A DNA stretch of 64,000 nucleotides from Bacillota bacterium (GCA_023421955.1 JAEZSE010000027.1:26311-90310); one strand, 5' to 3'. Counted from the first letter of the stretch, positions 42,299 to 52,666 are shown. Notes: a model not told the origin generated them from the sequence alone. Translations and numbers: made by a program.

Positions 42299-44122
42299 TT
42301 AATACTTCCCCCTCTTTGTATACTCCGTATGCAGCAGCTCATGGCTCCTGTGCCCATTCGGCTGCCCCAAATAAACCTCATACAGCTTCATCACATCGGG
42401 GTTCTCATGGCTCTTGCGCAAGGTCTTGGATTCATCCTCTGTATAGATCGCCCGCATGCGCTTGGCTGCCACATCGGGGTCGTCACTCCTTGGCTGGCCG
42501 CCGCCGGTGATGCACCCGCCGGGGCAGCCCATCACCTCAATGAAGAGGTAGGGGCTTGTACCGGCCTCGATCTCGTCCATCAGGATCGATGCGCCCTTGA
42601 GGCCGGAGGTGACCGCCACAGCCACCGTGACGCCATCGAGGAAGCTCCACTCGGGTTTGCAGTCCACAAGCGTGATCGCCGCCGATTTCACCCGCTCGAA
42701 GCCCCGGATGGGCTCGATGTGCAGCCCGTCAAAGGGCAGCTCCCGGCCTGTCACCACCTCATAGACGGTGCGCAGCGCCGCTTCCATCACGCCGCCGGTG
42801 GTGCCGAAGATATCTGCCGCACCGGTGGACATGCCCAGCGGACTGTCAAACGCGCCGTCCGGCAGGCTGAGGAAATCAATGCCGGCTGCCTTGATCATAC
42901 GGGCAAGCTCGCGGGTGGTGAGCACGGCGTCCACATTCGGCAGGCCGTCATTCTGCATTTCGGGCCGCTGGATCTCATACTTCTTGGCCGTGCAGGGCAT
43001 GATCGAGACCACGTAGAGGCTCCTGGGGTCGATGCCCTGCTGCTCGGCGAAGAAGGACTTCACCAGCGCGCCCAGCATCGTGTGGGGGCTCTTGCAGCTG
43101 GAAAGGTGGCCCAGCCGGTCGCCGTAGTAGTGCTCCACATACTTGATCCATCCGGGGCTGCAGCTGGTGATCATCGGCAGCACCGGCTCCGGCAAGTGCC
43201 CCGGCAGGCTCAGCCTGGCGACCTGCTCGTCGGTCACCTTGCCGGCAGCCTTGAGGCTGGCCACGATGCGGCCCAGCAGCTCAAAGCCCTCCTCCAAAAT
43301 CGTGAGGTCGGCGGTGAAGTTGGTATCGAACACATACCGGAAACCCAACTCACGGAGGGCGGACGCCATCTTGCCGGTCACGCGGCTTCCGGCAGGCAAG
43401 CCGAACTCCTCGCCCAGCGCCGCGCGGATGGCCGGGGCCGTCTGCACGACCACGGTCTTGGCGGGGTCAGTGAGAGCCTTCCAAACTTCGGCGGTGCTGT
43501 CATGCTCTTTGAGGGCGTTCACCGGGCACACCACGGTGCACTGGCCGCAGTTGGCGCAGGCGGCGCTGCCCAGCAGGATGTTTTCGCCGGGGCTGATCGT
43601 CGTGGCAAAGCCACGGTCCTGGGCATTCAGCACGCCCACGCCCTGCACCTCGTTGCAGATCGTGACGCAGCGGCGGCACAAAATGCACTTGCTGGCGTCG
43701 CGGGTGATGGAGGGGGAGGAGTCGTCAATGAAGTCCTTGGATTTCTCACCCTCAAAGCGCGAGGAATCCACCTGCATCAGCTCGCCGATCTCCTGCAGCT
43801 CGCAATGCCGGTTGCGGCCACAGTTCAGGCAGTCCTTCGGGTGGTCGGAGAGGATCAGTTCATACAGCACCTTGCGGGCCCGGCGCACGCGGGCCGAGTT
43901 GGTGTGGATCACCATGCCGTTTGCCACCTGCGTGACACAGCTGGCCTGCAGGCCTTTTGCGCCCTCCACCTCCACCACGCAGATGCGGCAGGAGCCGATC
44001 TTGTGCTTGTCCTTCAGATAGCAAAGGTTTGGGATCTTGATGTTGTGCTCTGCTGCGGCCTCCAGGATCGTGGTGCCGTCGCGGGCTTCGATGGCTTTGC
44101 CGTTGATTGTGATCTGTGCCAT
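42299..44122 (-). CDS. hydA: [FeFe] hydrogenase catalytic subunit (HydA of multimeric NAD(P)-linked type)
   Basis: The 607-residue protein has an N-terminal [2Fe-2S] domain (CRICVVEVEG), an HxxxC-type [4Fe-4S] motif (DCLNCGRNRHCELQ), two ferredoxin clusters (CILCRRCVTIC, CANCGQCTVVCP), then the H domain: L1 ITSCSPGWI, L2 IMPCTAKKYE, L3 EVMGCPGGCITGGG, ending with the small-subunit-like SHENPDVMKLYEVYLG. L1 reads TSCSP instead of TSCCP. GGAGGTGA precedes the ATG at 44122. It follows hydB by 14 nt. As subunit of HydABC it should evolve or use H2 with NADH and ferredoxin in the cytoplasm. Confidence 0.96.
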   Translation of the reverse strand: MAQITINGKAIEARDGTTILEAAAEHNIKIPNLCYLKDKHKIGSCRICVVEVEGAKGLQASCVTQVANGMVIHTNSARVRRARKVLYELILSDHPKDCLNCGRNRHCELQEIGELMQVDSSRFEGEKSKDFIDDSSPSITRDASKCILCRRCVTICNEVQGVGVLNAQDRGFATTISPGENILLGSAACANCGQCTVVCPVNALKEHDSTAEVWKALTDPAKTVVVQTAPAIRAALGEEFGLPAGSRVTGKMASALRELGFRYVFDTNFTADLTILEEGFELLGRIVASLKAAGKVTDEQVARLSLPGHLPEPVLPMITSCSPGWIKYVEHYYGDRLGHLSSCKSPHTMLGALVKSFFAEQQGIDPRSLYVVSIMPCTAKKYEIQRPEMQNDGLPNVDAVLTTRELARMIKAAGIDFLSLPDGAFDSPLGMSTGAADIFGTTGGVMEAALRTVYEVVTGRELPFDGLHIEPIRGFERVKSAAITLVDCKPEWSFLDGVTVAVAVTSGLKGASILMDEIEAGTSPYLFIEVMGCPGGCITGGGQPRSDDPDVAAKRMRAIYTEDESKTLRKSHENPDVMKLYEVYLGQPNGHRSHELLHTEYTKRGKY

Positions 44123-44136
44123 TTGGATCACCTCCG

Positions 44137-47100
44137 TCACTGCCTGCGGTCGCAGCGCAGGCACCGCATGGCCTCTGCGATCGCGTTGAGCCTGTGGAAG
44201 CCCTGCGACACTTCGTCAAAGCTTGTCTTGCGGGTGTCGGCGTCCAGGAACTTCATCTCGAACCGCTCGTGCTCGATGAGCTCGCTGTCATCCTGCGGGG
44301 CGGGGATGTCGATGGGCTCGCCCTTGTTGAGCTTGCCGGTGCCACCCAGGTAGCGGTCAATGGCCCCGGCAGCCTTCTTGCCGTCGGCGATGGCCGTGAT
44401 CACAGTGTCGGAGCCGCGCACCACGTCGCCGCCGGCGAAGATGCCCTGGCGGCTGGTCATTTGCGTGTCATGATTCACGATGAAGGTGCCCCAGCGGGTC
44501 ATCTCCACCTCGTCCTTGTTCACAAACGGCAGCTCGGAGTATTGGCTCACCGCCGGGATCACCAGATCCACTTCCATCACAAACTCGCTGCCCGGTTCTT
44601 CCACCGGCACCTTGCGGCCGCTGGTGTCGTAGCCGGAGAGCTTCATGTTGACAGCGCGCACACGTTCCACCACGTCAGTGCCCTCAAAGGCCAGCGGGGC
44701 CACCAGCTCGTGCACGCGCACGCCCTCGTCAATGGCCTCGCGGATTTCGCGGGGGTCGGCGGGCATGTCATCCACGTTGCGGCGGTAGAGGATGTGCACT
44801 TCGGCGGCCCCGAGCCTCAGCGCTGTGCGGGCGGCGTCGATGGCGGTGTTGCCGCCGCCGATCACGGCTACCACGCCGTGGACGGACACCTGCTTACCCA
44901 GGTTCACGTCGCGCAGGAAGTCCAGGCCGTGGTAGACGCCCTTCAGCTCCTCGCCGGGCACGCCCACCTTGCGGGAAAGCTGTGTGCCGGTGGCGATGTA
45001 GACGGCGTCGTGTTTGCTTTGCATTTCCTTCATCTTGATGTCGCGGCCCACCTCTACACCCAGGCGGATGTCCACACCGGCGCGGCGGATCGTGTCGATC
45101 TCGCGGGCCAGCACGCTCTCGGGCAGGCGGTATTCGGGGATGCCGATGACGAGCATGCCGCCGGCCACCGGCTGGGATTCGTAGACGGTCACGTCATAGC
45201 CCAGGCGGGCCAGGTAATAGCCGCAGGTGAGGCCGGAGGGGCCCGCGCCGATGATGCCCACCGACTTGCCGTTCTTCGGGAACACCAGGTCGGTGAAAGG
45301 CTCGTCGGACTTCATCACATAATCGGCGGCATAGCGCTTCAGGTCCGCGATGGCAATGGGTTCGTCCAGTTGGGCACGGCGACACCTGCTTTCGCAGGGG
45401 TGGGTGCACACGCGGCCGCACACGCTGGGGAAGGGGTTCTCCTGCCGGATCAGGTTGTAGGCGTCACGCACGCGGCCCGCGGCAATCAGTGCGATGTAGC
45501 CGGGCACGTTCACGCTGGCAGGGCAGGCGTTTTCGCAGGGGGAGATGAAGAGGTCGGAGCACACACCGGCGCGGCAGTAGTGGTCGCGGATGTGCTCGTC
45601 GTATTCCTCGCGGAAATGCTTGATCGTGCTGAGCACCGGGTTCGGAGCTGTCTGCCCCAAGCCGCACAGCGCCGTGTCGCCCACAGCGCGGGCCAGCTCC
45701 TCCAGCAGCTCCACGTCGCCTTCTTTTCCCCGGCCCTGCGTGATGCGCTCCAGGATCTCCAGCATGCGCTTGGTGCCCAGGCGGCAGGCCACGCACTTGC
45801 CGCAGCTTTCGTCCTGCACGAAGTCCATGAAGTAGCGGGCCACGTCCACCATGCAGGTGTCCTCATCCATGCAGATGAGGCCGCCGGAGCCCATGATGGC
45901 GCCCAGCTTGCTCAGCGTTTCATAATCGAGGCTGGCGTTCAGGTGCTCGCTGGTGAGGCACCCGCCGGAGGGCCCACCAATCTGCGCCACCTTGAAGCGC
46001 TTGTCATTGGGGATGCCGCCGCCGATGTCGAAGACCACTTCGCCCAGCGTCACGCCGATGGGCACCTCGATGATGCCGGTGTTGTTCACATCGCCTGCCA
46101 GCGCGAAGACCTTGGTGCCCTTGCTCTTCTCTGTGCCGATGGAGGAGTACCACGCCGCGCCGCCCCGCAGGATCGGTGCCACGTTGCCATAGGTTTCCAC
46201 GTTGTTGATCAGTGTGGGTTTCCCAAACAATCCTGCGTCAGAGGGGTAGGGGGGCTTTTGCCTTGGTTCGCCGCGCTTTCCCTCCACCGAGTTCATCAGC
46301 GCCGTTTCCTCGCCGCACACAAATGCGCCTGCGCCGATGCGGATCTCCAGGTCAAAGTCAAACCCGGCGTTGAAAATGTCTTTGCCCAGCAGCCCCGCCG
46401 CCCGGGCGTCCTTGATCGCATTCTCGAGACGCTCCACGGCCAGTGGGTATTCGGCCCGCACATACACAAAGCCCTTGCTGGCACCCACTGCGTATCCGGC
46501 GATGGCCATGCCCTCGATCACGGCGTGGGAGTCGCCCTCCAGTAGGCACCGGTCCATAAACGCGCCGGGGTCGCCCTCGTCGGCGTTGCAGATGATGTAC
46601 TTCTGGTCGGCCTGGCTTTTCTTCGCCAGCTTCCATTTGAGACCCGTCGGGAAGCCGCCGCCGCCCCGGCCCCGCAGGCCCGACCGCAGGATTTCATCCA
46701 CCACTTCATCCGGCGTCATCGCGGTGAGGGCTTTGTAAAGGGCCTGGTAGCCGTCGCTTGCGATGTATTCCTCCAGCGACGCATAGTCAATGGTGCCGCA
46801 ATTCTTCATTACGATCTTGACCTGGCGCTTGAAATAGTCAATGTCCTTCACATAGGGCACTTTTTCTCCGGTGTTGCGGTCCGTGTAGCAAAGGTTCATC
46901 ACCGGTTTGCCGCCCATCAGGTGCTCCCGCACGATGGCCTTAGCGTCCTCCGGCTTCAAGCCGCAGTAAAAGATGCCCTCGGGCTGGATGACCACCACAG
47001 GGCCTACGGCGCAGGTGCCAATGCAGCCGGTGAGCTTTACCTTTGTGGTGTCCGCGATGCCTGCCTTTTCAAGCTCTGCCAGCAGCGCTTCGCGCACCTC

Positions 47101-47259
47101 CGCACACCCGGAGGACACACACCCCGCACCGGAGCACACCAGCACCGTGTGGTCATAGTTTCTGCTCTCCCAGTAATGTTTCTCCCGGATGGCTTCCAGC
47201 GACTCCTTGCTGGTGATCCTGTCCATCGTTGCTTCTGCCAATGCTGCCACCCCCTTCAC
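44137..47259 (-). CDS. hydB: HydB/NuoF-like flavoprotein fused to GltD/NfnB-like NAD(P)H oxidoreductase
   Basis: The about 1040-residue fusion has: a thioredoxin-like [2Fe-2S] domain (about 35-120; CSGAGCVSSGC and GCIGTCAVG); a NuoF core with FMN/NADH-binding GLRGRGGGGFPTGLKW and CNADEGDPGAF; and the [4Fe-4S] motif ESCGKCVACRLGTKRM (about 480-500). After about 575, the usual HydB ferredoxin tail is absent. Instead comes a GltD/NfnB N-domain (CENACPASVNVPGYI, CGRVCTHPCESRCRR) and two Rossmann folds: SVGIIGAGPSGLTCGYYLAR for FAD and VAVIGGGNTAIDAARTA for NAD(P)H. The start is uncertain: GTG 47259 (overlaps hydC stop), TTG 47241 behind AAGGGGGTGG, or ATG 47226. It would pass electrons between NAD(P)H, ferredoxin and HydA. 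Confidence 0.93.
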   Translation of the reverse strand: MKGVAALAEATMDRITSKESLEAIREKHYWESRNYDHTVLVCSGAGCVSSGCAEVREALLAELEKAGIADTTKVKLTGCIGTCAVGPVVVIQPEGIFYCGLKPEDAKAIVREHLMGGKPVMNLCYTDRNTGEKVPYVKDIDYFKRQVKIVMKNCGTIDYASLEEYIASDGYQALYKALTAMTPDEVVDEILRSGLRGRGGGGFPTGLKWKLAKKSQADQKYIICNADEGDPGAFMDRCLLEGDSHAVIEGMAIAGYAVGASKGFVYVRAEYPLAVERLENAIKDARAAGLLGKDIFNAGFDFDLEIRIGAGAFVCGEETALMNSVEGKRGEPRQKPPYPSDAGLFGKPTLINNVETYGNVAPILRGGAAWYSSIGTEKSKGTKVFALAGDVNNTGIIEVPIGVTLGEVVFDIGGGIPNDKRFKVAQIGGPSGGCLTSEHLNASLDYETLSKLGAIMGSGGLICMDEDTCMVDVARYFMDFVQDESCGKCVACRLGTKRMLEILERITQGRGKEGDVELLEELARAVGDTALCGLGQTAPNPVLSTIKHFREEYDEHIRDHYCRAGVCSDLFISPCENACPASVNVPGYIALIAAGRVRDAYNLIRQENPFPSVCGRVCTHPCESRCRRAQLDEPIAIADLKRYAADYVMKSDEPFTDLVFPKNGKSVGIIGAGPSGLTCGYYLARLGYDVTVYESQPVAGGMLVIGIPEYRLPESVLAREIDTIRRAGVDIRLGVEVGRDIKMKEMQSKHDAVYIATGTQLSRKVGVPGEELKGVYHGLDFLRDVNLGKQVSVHGVVAVIGGGNTAIDAARTALRLGAAEVHILYRRNVDDMPADPREIREAIDEGVRVHELVAPLAFEGTDVVERVRAVNMKLSGYDTSGRKVPVEEPGSEFVMEVDLVIPAVSQYSELPFVNKDEVEMTRWGTFIVNHDTQMTSRQGIFAGGDVVRGSDTVITAIADGKKAAGAIDRYLGGTGKLNKGEPIDIPAPQDDSELIEHERFEMKFLDADTRKTSFDEVSQGFHRLNAIAEAMRCLRCDRRQ

Positions 47260-47759
47260 TGGTAACGATCCAGCACAGGCTGGATCTTGTTGGGATTGAC
47301 GCGCTTATAAACCGTGCCGTCGATGCTGATGGCAGGAGCCAAGCCGCAGGCGCCGATGCAGCGCATCACGATGAAGGTGAAGCGGCGGTCCGCTGTGGTG
47401 CCGCCCACATCCACATCCAACAGTTCCTTCAGTTTCTCCACAATCTTCTTGCCGCCGCGCACATAGCAGGCTGTGCCCAGGCACACTTGGATCGTGTGGC
47501 GACCCTGCGGCTGGGTGGAGAAGAAGGAATAGAAGCTCACCACGCCGCTCACCTTGGAAAGCGGCAGATCCATCTCGCTGGCAATGAACTGCAGCGCCTC
47601 CTCCGGCAGATAGCCGAAGATGGCCTGCGCCATGTGCAGCACCTGGATCAGGTTGCTTTCCTTTCGGTCATACTCATCCAGGACATCGCCGAGTAATCTG
47701 AACTTTTCCTCTTGTGTGAGTTCCGCGCATGGGCAATGGGCTGTTTCCTGCGACACCAT
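47256..47759 (-). CDS. hydC: NuoE/HydC-like [2Fe-2S] subunit
   Basis: The 167-residue thioredoxin-like protein carries the four cysteines of the NuoE cluster: CLGTACYVRGG and then MRCIGACGLAPAISI. The N-terminal helical part includes IQVLHMAQAIFGYLPEEALQ, typical of HydC/HndA. GGAGG is five bases before the ATG at 47759. It is the first gene of hydC-hydB-hydA and couples to hydB through overlapping stop and start. Confidence 0.96.
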   Translation of the reverse strand: MVSQETAHCPCAELTQEEKFRLLGDVLDEYDRKESNLIQVLHMAQAIFGYLPEEALQFIASEMDLPLSKVSGVVSFYSFFSTQPQGRHTIQVCLGTACYVRGGKKIVEKLKELLDVDVGGTTADRRFTFIVMRCIGACGLAPAISIDGTVYKRVNPNKIQPVLDRYQ

Positions 47760-47805
47760 AAACACCTCCGAACTTGAATGGGATATGTGATGGGTGGTCA
47801 GGGAA

Positions 47806-47823
47806 TTGTTAATTTTTTAACAG
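47806..47823 (-). promoter_or_regulatory. Rex-type redox operator upstream of hydC
   Basis: TTGTTAATTTTTTAACAG matches the clostridial Rex pattern TTGTTAANNNNTTAACAA at 13 of 14 defined positions. It sits just downstream of the predicted hydC transcription start. Rex releases DNA when NADH/NAD+ is high, so the hydrogenase would be induced when NADH must be reoxidised. Confidence 0.82.
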
Positions 47824-47838
47824 GTGTTGATCGACTCC

Positions 47839-47867
47839 AGTATAATGAGACTATTACAATATGTCAA
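47839..47867 (-). promoter_or_regulatory. sigma-A promoter for hydC-hydB-hydA
   Basis: On the minus strand TTGACA (47867-47862) and TATACT (47844-47839) are spaced by 17 bp; the predicted start is near 47832, directly before the Rex-like site. Confidence 0.85.
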
Positions 47868-47876
47868 TATTGTAAT
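47853..47876. promoter_or_regulatory. perfect palindrome over the hydC -35 box
   Basis: ATTACAATAT and ATATTGTAAT are perfect 10-bp inverted repeats separated by GTCA, covering the -35 element of the hyd promoter. This has the geometry of a dimeric repressor operator (TTACAA...TTGTAA). I cannot name the regulator. Confidence 0.6.
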
Positions 47877-47915
47877 TGAATGCAGATTCCGGTTTTACAC
47901 CTGCCGCACCATTCG

Positions 47916-47944
47916 TTGACACCCTTTCCCAGCGCTAGTATAAT
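47916..47944 (+). promoter_or_regulatory. sigma-A promoter for hisS-aspS
   Basis: Perfect TTGACA (47916-47921) and TATAAT (47939-47944) with a 17-bp spacer, 28 nt before the hisS start. The leader is too short for a T-box. Confidence 0.92.
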
Positions 47945-47972
47945 TGACTATATTTTCGGCGAGGTTCAGCAT

Positions 47973-49235
47973 ATGCTCACAACCGCCCCCAAGGGCACCC
48001 AAGACATCCTGCCCGGCGAAAGCAGGAAGTGGCAATACATCGAGAAGTGCATGCGCGACGTATGCGCTTCTTTCGGCTTCCGGGAGATCCGCATCCCCAC
48101 CTTTGAGCACACGGAGCTTTTTTTGCGTGGCGTTGGCGGCACCACCGATATCGTGCAGAAGGAAATGTACACCTTTGAGGACAAGGGCGGTCGCAGCATC
48201 ACGCTGAAGCCCGAGGGTACCGCCGGCGTGGCCCGAGCCTTCGTGGAGCACAGCCTGTATAACGAGACGCTGCCGCTCAAGATGTATTATTTGTTCAACC
48301 CCACGTTCCGCTACGAGCGCCCGCAGGCAGGCCGATTTCGCGAGCACCACCAGTTTGGCGTGGAGGTCTTTGGCGCGCCGCAGGCCAGCGCCGACGCCGA
48401 GGTGATCCTGCTTGCCATGGCGGTGCTGAACCGGCTGGGCTTGGCGAACCTGGAAGTGAACATCAACAGCATCGGCTGCCCGGCGTGCCGTCCGGCATAT
48501 CACGAGCTGCTGAAGGCTTATCTCACAGACAAGAAGGATCAGCTCTGCAAGACCTGCCTGGATCGGCTGGACCGCAACCCTGTGCGGGTGCTGGACTGCA
48601 AGGAAGAGGGCTGCAAGCGGGTCGCCGCCGGGGCACCGCACATGATCGACCATCTGTGTGACGATTGCGCCGGCCACTTTGAAACGTTGAAGACGCTGCT
48701 GGGCGCCATGGGCGTAGTGTATCATGTGAACCCGTTCATCGTGCGCGGCCTGGATTACTACACCAAGACCGTGTTTGAGATTATCTCGCCGGATATTGGG
48801 GCCCAAAGCACCGTATGCGGCGGCGGGCGCTATGACGGCCTGATCAAGGAAGTGGGCGGGCCTGAAACACCTGGCATCGGCTTCGGCATGGGCATGGAGC
48901 GGTTGCTGATGGCGTTGGAGGCACAGCACCTGCTGCCGGAGGATGACACGCCGAAGCCCGTCTACATCGCCACGATGGGTGAGCAGGCAAGGCTTGAGGG
49001 ATTCAAGCTGGCCATGGAGCTGCGCCGGGCTGGTGTGGCTGCCGAATGCGACCTGGTGGGCCGCAGCTTCAAGGCCCAGTTCAAGTATGCCGGCAAGCTA
49101 ATGAGCCGGTTTGTCGTGATCGCCGGCGATGAGGAGATCGCTTCCGGCACCTGGAAGATCAAGGACATGGCGGCCAGCACCGAAAAGGCCGTTGCCAGAG
49201 ACAAACTCATTACCGAATTAACCGGGAAAGAATAG
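47973..49235 (+). CDS. hisS: histidyl-tRNA synthetase
   Basis: Class II synthetase charging tRNA-His. The 420-residue product has the N-terminal APKGTQDILPGES, motif 2 FRYERPQAGRFREHHQFG, the HisA box GLDYYTKTVFEI and GGGRYDGL, motif 3 GFGMGMERLLMAL and a C-terminal anticodon-binding domain. GAGG precedes the ATG at 47973; the longer frame covers the promoter. It is followed by aspS after 11 nt, a common Bacillota pair. Confidence 0.97.
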   Translation: MLTTAPKGTQDILPGESRKWQYIEKCMRDVCASFGFREIRIPTFEHTELFLRGVGGTTDIVQKEMYTFEDKGGRSITLKPEGTAGVARAFVEHSLYNETLPLKMYYLFNPTFRYERPQAGRFREHHQFGVEVFGAPQASADAEVILLAMAVLNRLGLANLEVNINSIGCPACRPAYHELLKAYLTDKKDQLCKTCLDRLDRNPVRVLDCKEEGCKRVAAGAPHMIDHLCDDCAGHFETLKTLLGAMGVVYHVNPFIVRGLDYYTKTVFEIISPDIGAQSTVCGGGRYDGLIKEVGGPETPGIGFGMGMERLLMALEAQHLLPEDDTPKPVYIATMGEQARLEGFKLAMELRRAGVAAECDLVGRSFKAQFKYAGKLMSRFVVIAGDEEIASGTWKIKDMAASTEKAVARDKLITELTGKE

Positions 49236-49246
49236 GGGTATCACAG

Positions 49247-51028
<1,782 letters not shown>

Positions 51029-51035
51029 GACTTGT

Positions 51036-51167
51036 GTAGGGGCGGCTCACGAGCCGCCCGTAGCCGCAGTATAGAATTACGTAAAGGCGGGGGAGACCCC
51101 GCCTTTAAACTATCTATAAATCTATCCTCCTTTTTGTCACAGCGGGCGGCTCACGAGCCGCCCCTAC
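51036..51167. repeat. small element with G/C-rich inverted ends around the aspS terminator
   Basis: GTAGGGGCGGCTCACGAGCC (starting 51036) and an approximately inverted copy ending GAGCCGCCCCTAC (to 51167) flank about 80 nt that contain the AAAGGCGGGG hairpin. This has the look of a non-coding MITE-like element. Confidence 0.65.
51083..51106. terminator. terminator after aspS
   Basis: AAAGGCGGGG and CCCCGCCTTT form a perfect 10-bp stem with loop GAGA, followed by AAACTAT. It is symmetric and may serve both convergent genes. Confidence 0.65.
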
Positions 51168-51190
51168 AAAAAACAAATATTTCTTTATAT

Positions 51191-52198
51191 CTATATGTCC
51201 CGCTTCATCCGGTGATACACCGGCTTGAACCCGCACCTGGCCCAGAACGCCTTTCCCACCGGGTTGCATTCCAGCACATCCAGCTCCACAAACGCCGCGT
51301 CGGAGAAGCATTCCTTCATGATACGCTCCAGCGCCGCGCGGCCCAGCCCGTATTGCCGGTATTCCCGCTTGATATAGTATTGGCGCAGGTAAACGCCAGC
51401 CCGATTGCCATTTTGGGGCTCCTCCGGGCGGTAGAGGCAGTATCCGGCGGTATTCCCGCCCGCTTCGATGATTAAGCCGTGATAGGCTCCATTGAGGAAG
51501 CCCCGCATCCGCTGCTCGAGCTCAGCCAGGTTCATGCGGTTGTCGCTGCCCTCATCGCGGATCAAGCCCAGATTCATCTCCGCGACAGCTGGTATGTCTG
51601 ATGGCAGGATGCCCCGGATGCCAAAGGGGAGCTCCCGCTTCTCCGAAAACCTGGATACGTTCAATCCAACCTCATAAGCCTGTGCCAACGCCTCCGGCTT
51701 CAAATCCTCCGGGGTGTCCACACCCTCCGCGTGCACCCTGGCCGCGGCCTTGATGCCCAGGTGCCCGTAGTAATGCTCGATGGTCTCCAGGATGTGGTGG
51801 TTTTCCGAAGCGCTCCGCCCGGCCCGCACCGCGATGGAGATGCCAAGCTTGCCAGCCGGCACAATCGTGCCACCCCTGGTGTCACAGAGAGGCAGGGAGC
51901 GGTCTATGAAGGTTTTCAGCTGCGCCGGCACGTCACCCCACCAGCTGGGGCAGCCGATACACACCACATTGGCATCCATGATCTGGGCCAGCAGGATGTC
52001 CATATCATCGCGCTGCACGCACTGTCTTGTGGTGGCGCAGCCGTTGCAGCCGGTGCAATATCCAATCCGCATATCTGCCAGATGAAAGGTGTTGACCGAA
52101 TAACCAGCGTCAGCCAGGCCCAGCGCCGTTTCTGCCATGAGCTTGGCGGTGCTACCGTTGCGGTTGGGGCTCCCCACGATACAGAGCGCTTTCTTCAT
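51191..52198 (-). CDS. iron-sulfur flavoprotein/NADPH-FMN reductase fused to GNAT acetyltransferase
   Basis: The 335-residue fusion has a flavodoxin-fold N-terminal half (1-190) with the FMN loop IVGSPNRNGSTAKLMAET and a compact cysteine motif CTGCNGCATTRQC followed by DDMD, like iron-sulfur flavoproteins, plus GCPSWWGDVPAQLKTFIDR. Residues about 195-335 form a GNAT domain with the acetyl-CoA loop in REYRQYGLGRAALERI and NPVGKAFWARCGF. Fusions like this are unusual. It is last of the leftward cluster led by the AAC(3)-like gene. The substrate is unknown. Confidence 0.85.
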   Translation of the reverse strand: MKKALCIVGSPNRNGSTAKLMAETALGLADAGYSVNTFHLADMRIGYCTGCNGCATTRQCVQRDDMDILLAQIMDANVVCIGCPSWWGDVPAQLKTFIDRSLPLCDTRGGTIVPAGKLGISIAVRAGRSASENHHILETIEHYYGHLGIKAAARVHAEGVDTPEDLKPEALAQAYEVGLNVSRFSEKRELPFGIRGILPSDIPAVAEMNLGLIRDEGSDNRMNLAELEQRMRGFLNGAYHGLIIEAGGNTAGYCLYRPEEPQNGNRAGVYLRQYYIKREYRQYGLGRAALERIMKECFSDAAFVELDVLECNPVGKAFWARCGFKPVYHRMKRDI

Positions 52199-52217
52199 AA
52201 CCGTCCCCCGAGTGGTA

Positions 52218-52652
52218 TTATTTTTTCATTTTCATATTGAGCAGCAGCTTTACATCATTCAGGATCCGTTGATCTGCCACCTGGATCATCAGCCACATGG
52301 TGCCGAGATAGGGCTTGCCGTTGGCTACCATATCGACAAGATATGGTGTAAACTCCTTTTCCCGAGCCATCACTTCGGAAACCAGCTCCAGCTTGATCAC
52401 CACCAGCGCCACGAAACCTTGCGGCTCAGGGTATAGGGTGCAAAGCGATTTTCCGCTCTTCTGATATTTCACGTTCCAGCCCGGCTTCCCTGCGCAGACG
52501 CTGAAGGTGATCTTTGGCGATGCATTCCACTTGCTCTGGATATGGTCGTTCAAATCCCGCCAAAGGGCCGCTGCCGGCTCTGAAATGGAGCCGCAGATTT
52601 GCTCAAAGGAAGGCTCGCTGGCAGCGGATTGTATAAGGTTGGTTTCGTTCAT
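52218..52652 (-). CDS. DUF3788-family protein
   Basis: A 144-residue soluble protein with the DUF3788 pattern: LWRDLNDHIQSKWNASPKIT, then GWNVKYQKSGKSLCTLYPE and FVALVVI. Similar proteins are about this length and have no known role; they often appear near GyrI-like and resistance genes. AAAGGAAA precedes the ATG. It lies 14 nt after the GyrI-like gene. Confidence 0.82.
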   Translation of the reverse strand: MNETNLIQSAASEPSFEQICGSISEPAAALWRDLNDHIQSKWNASPKITFSVCAGKPGWNVKYQKSGKSLCTLYPEPQGFVALVVIKLELVSEVMAREKEFTPYLVDMVANGKPYLGTMWLMIQVADQRILNDVKLLLNMKMKK

Positions 52653-52666
52653 TGCCGTTTCCTTTC

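Noticed and set aside
42329..46545. Very long plus-strand frames (674 and 809 codons) opposite hydA and hydB
   Set aside because: Both are antisense to clear hydrogenase genes; the products are rich in His, Ala and Gly as expected from shadows of high-GC genes.
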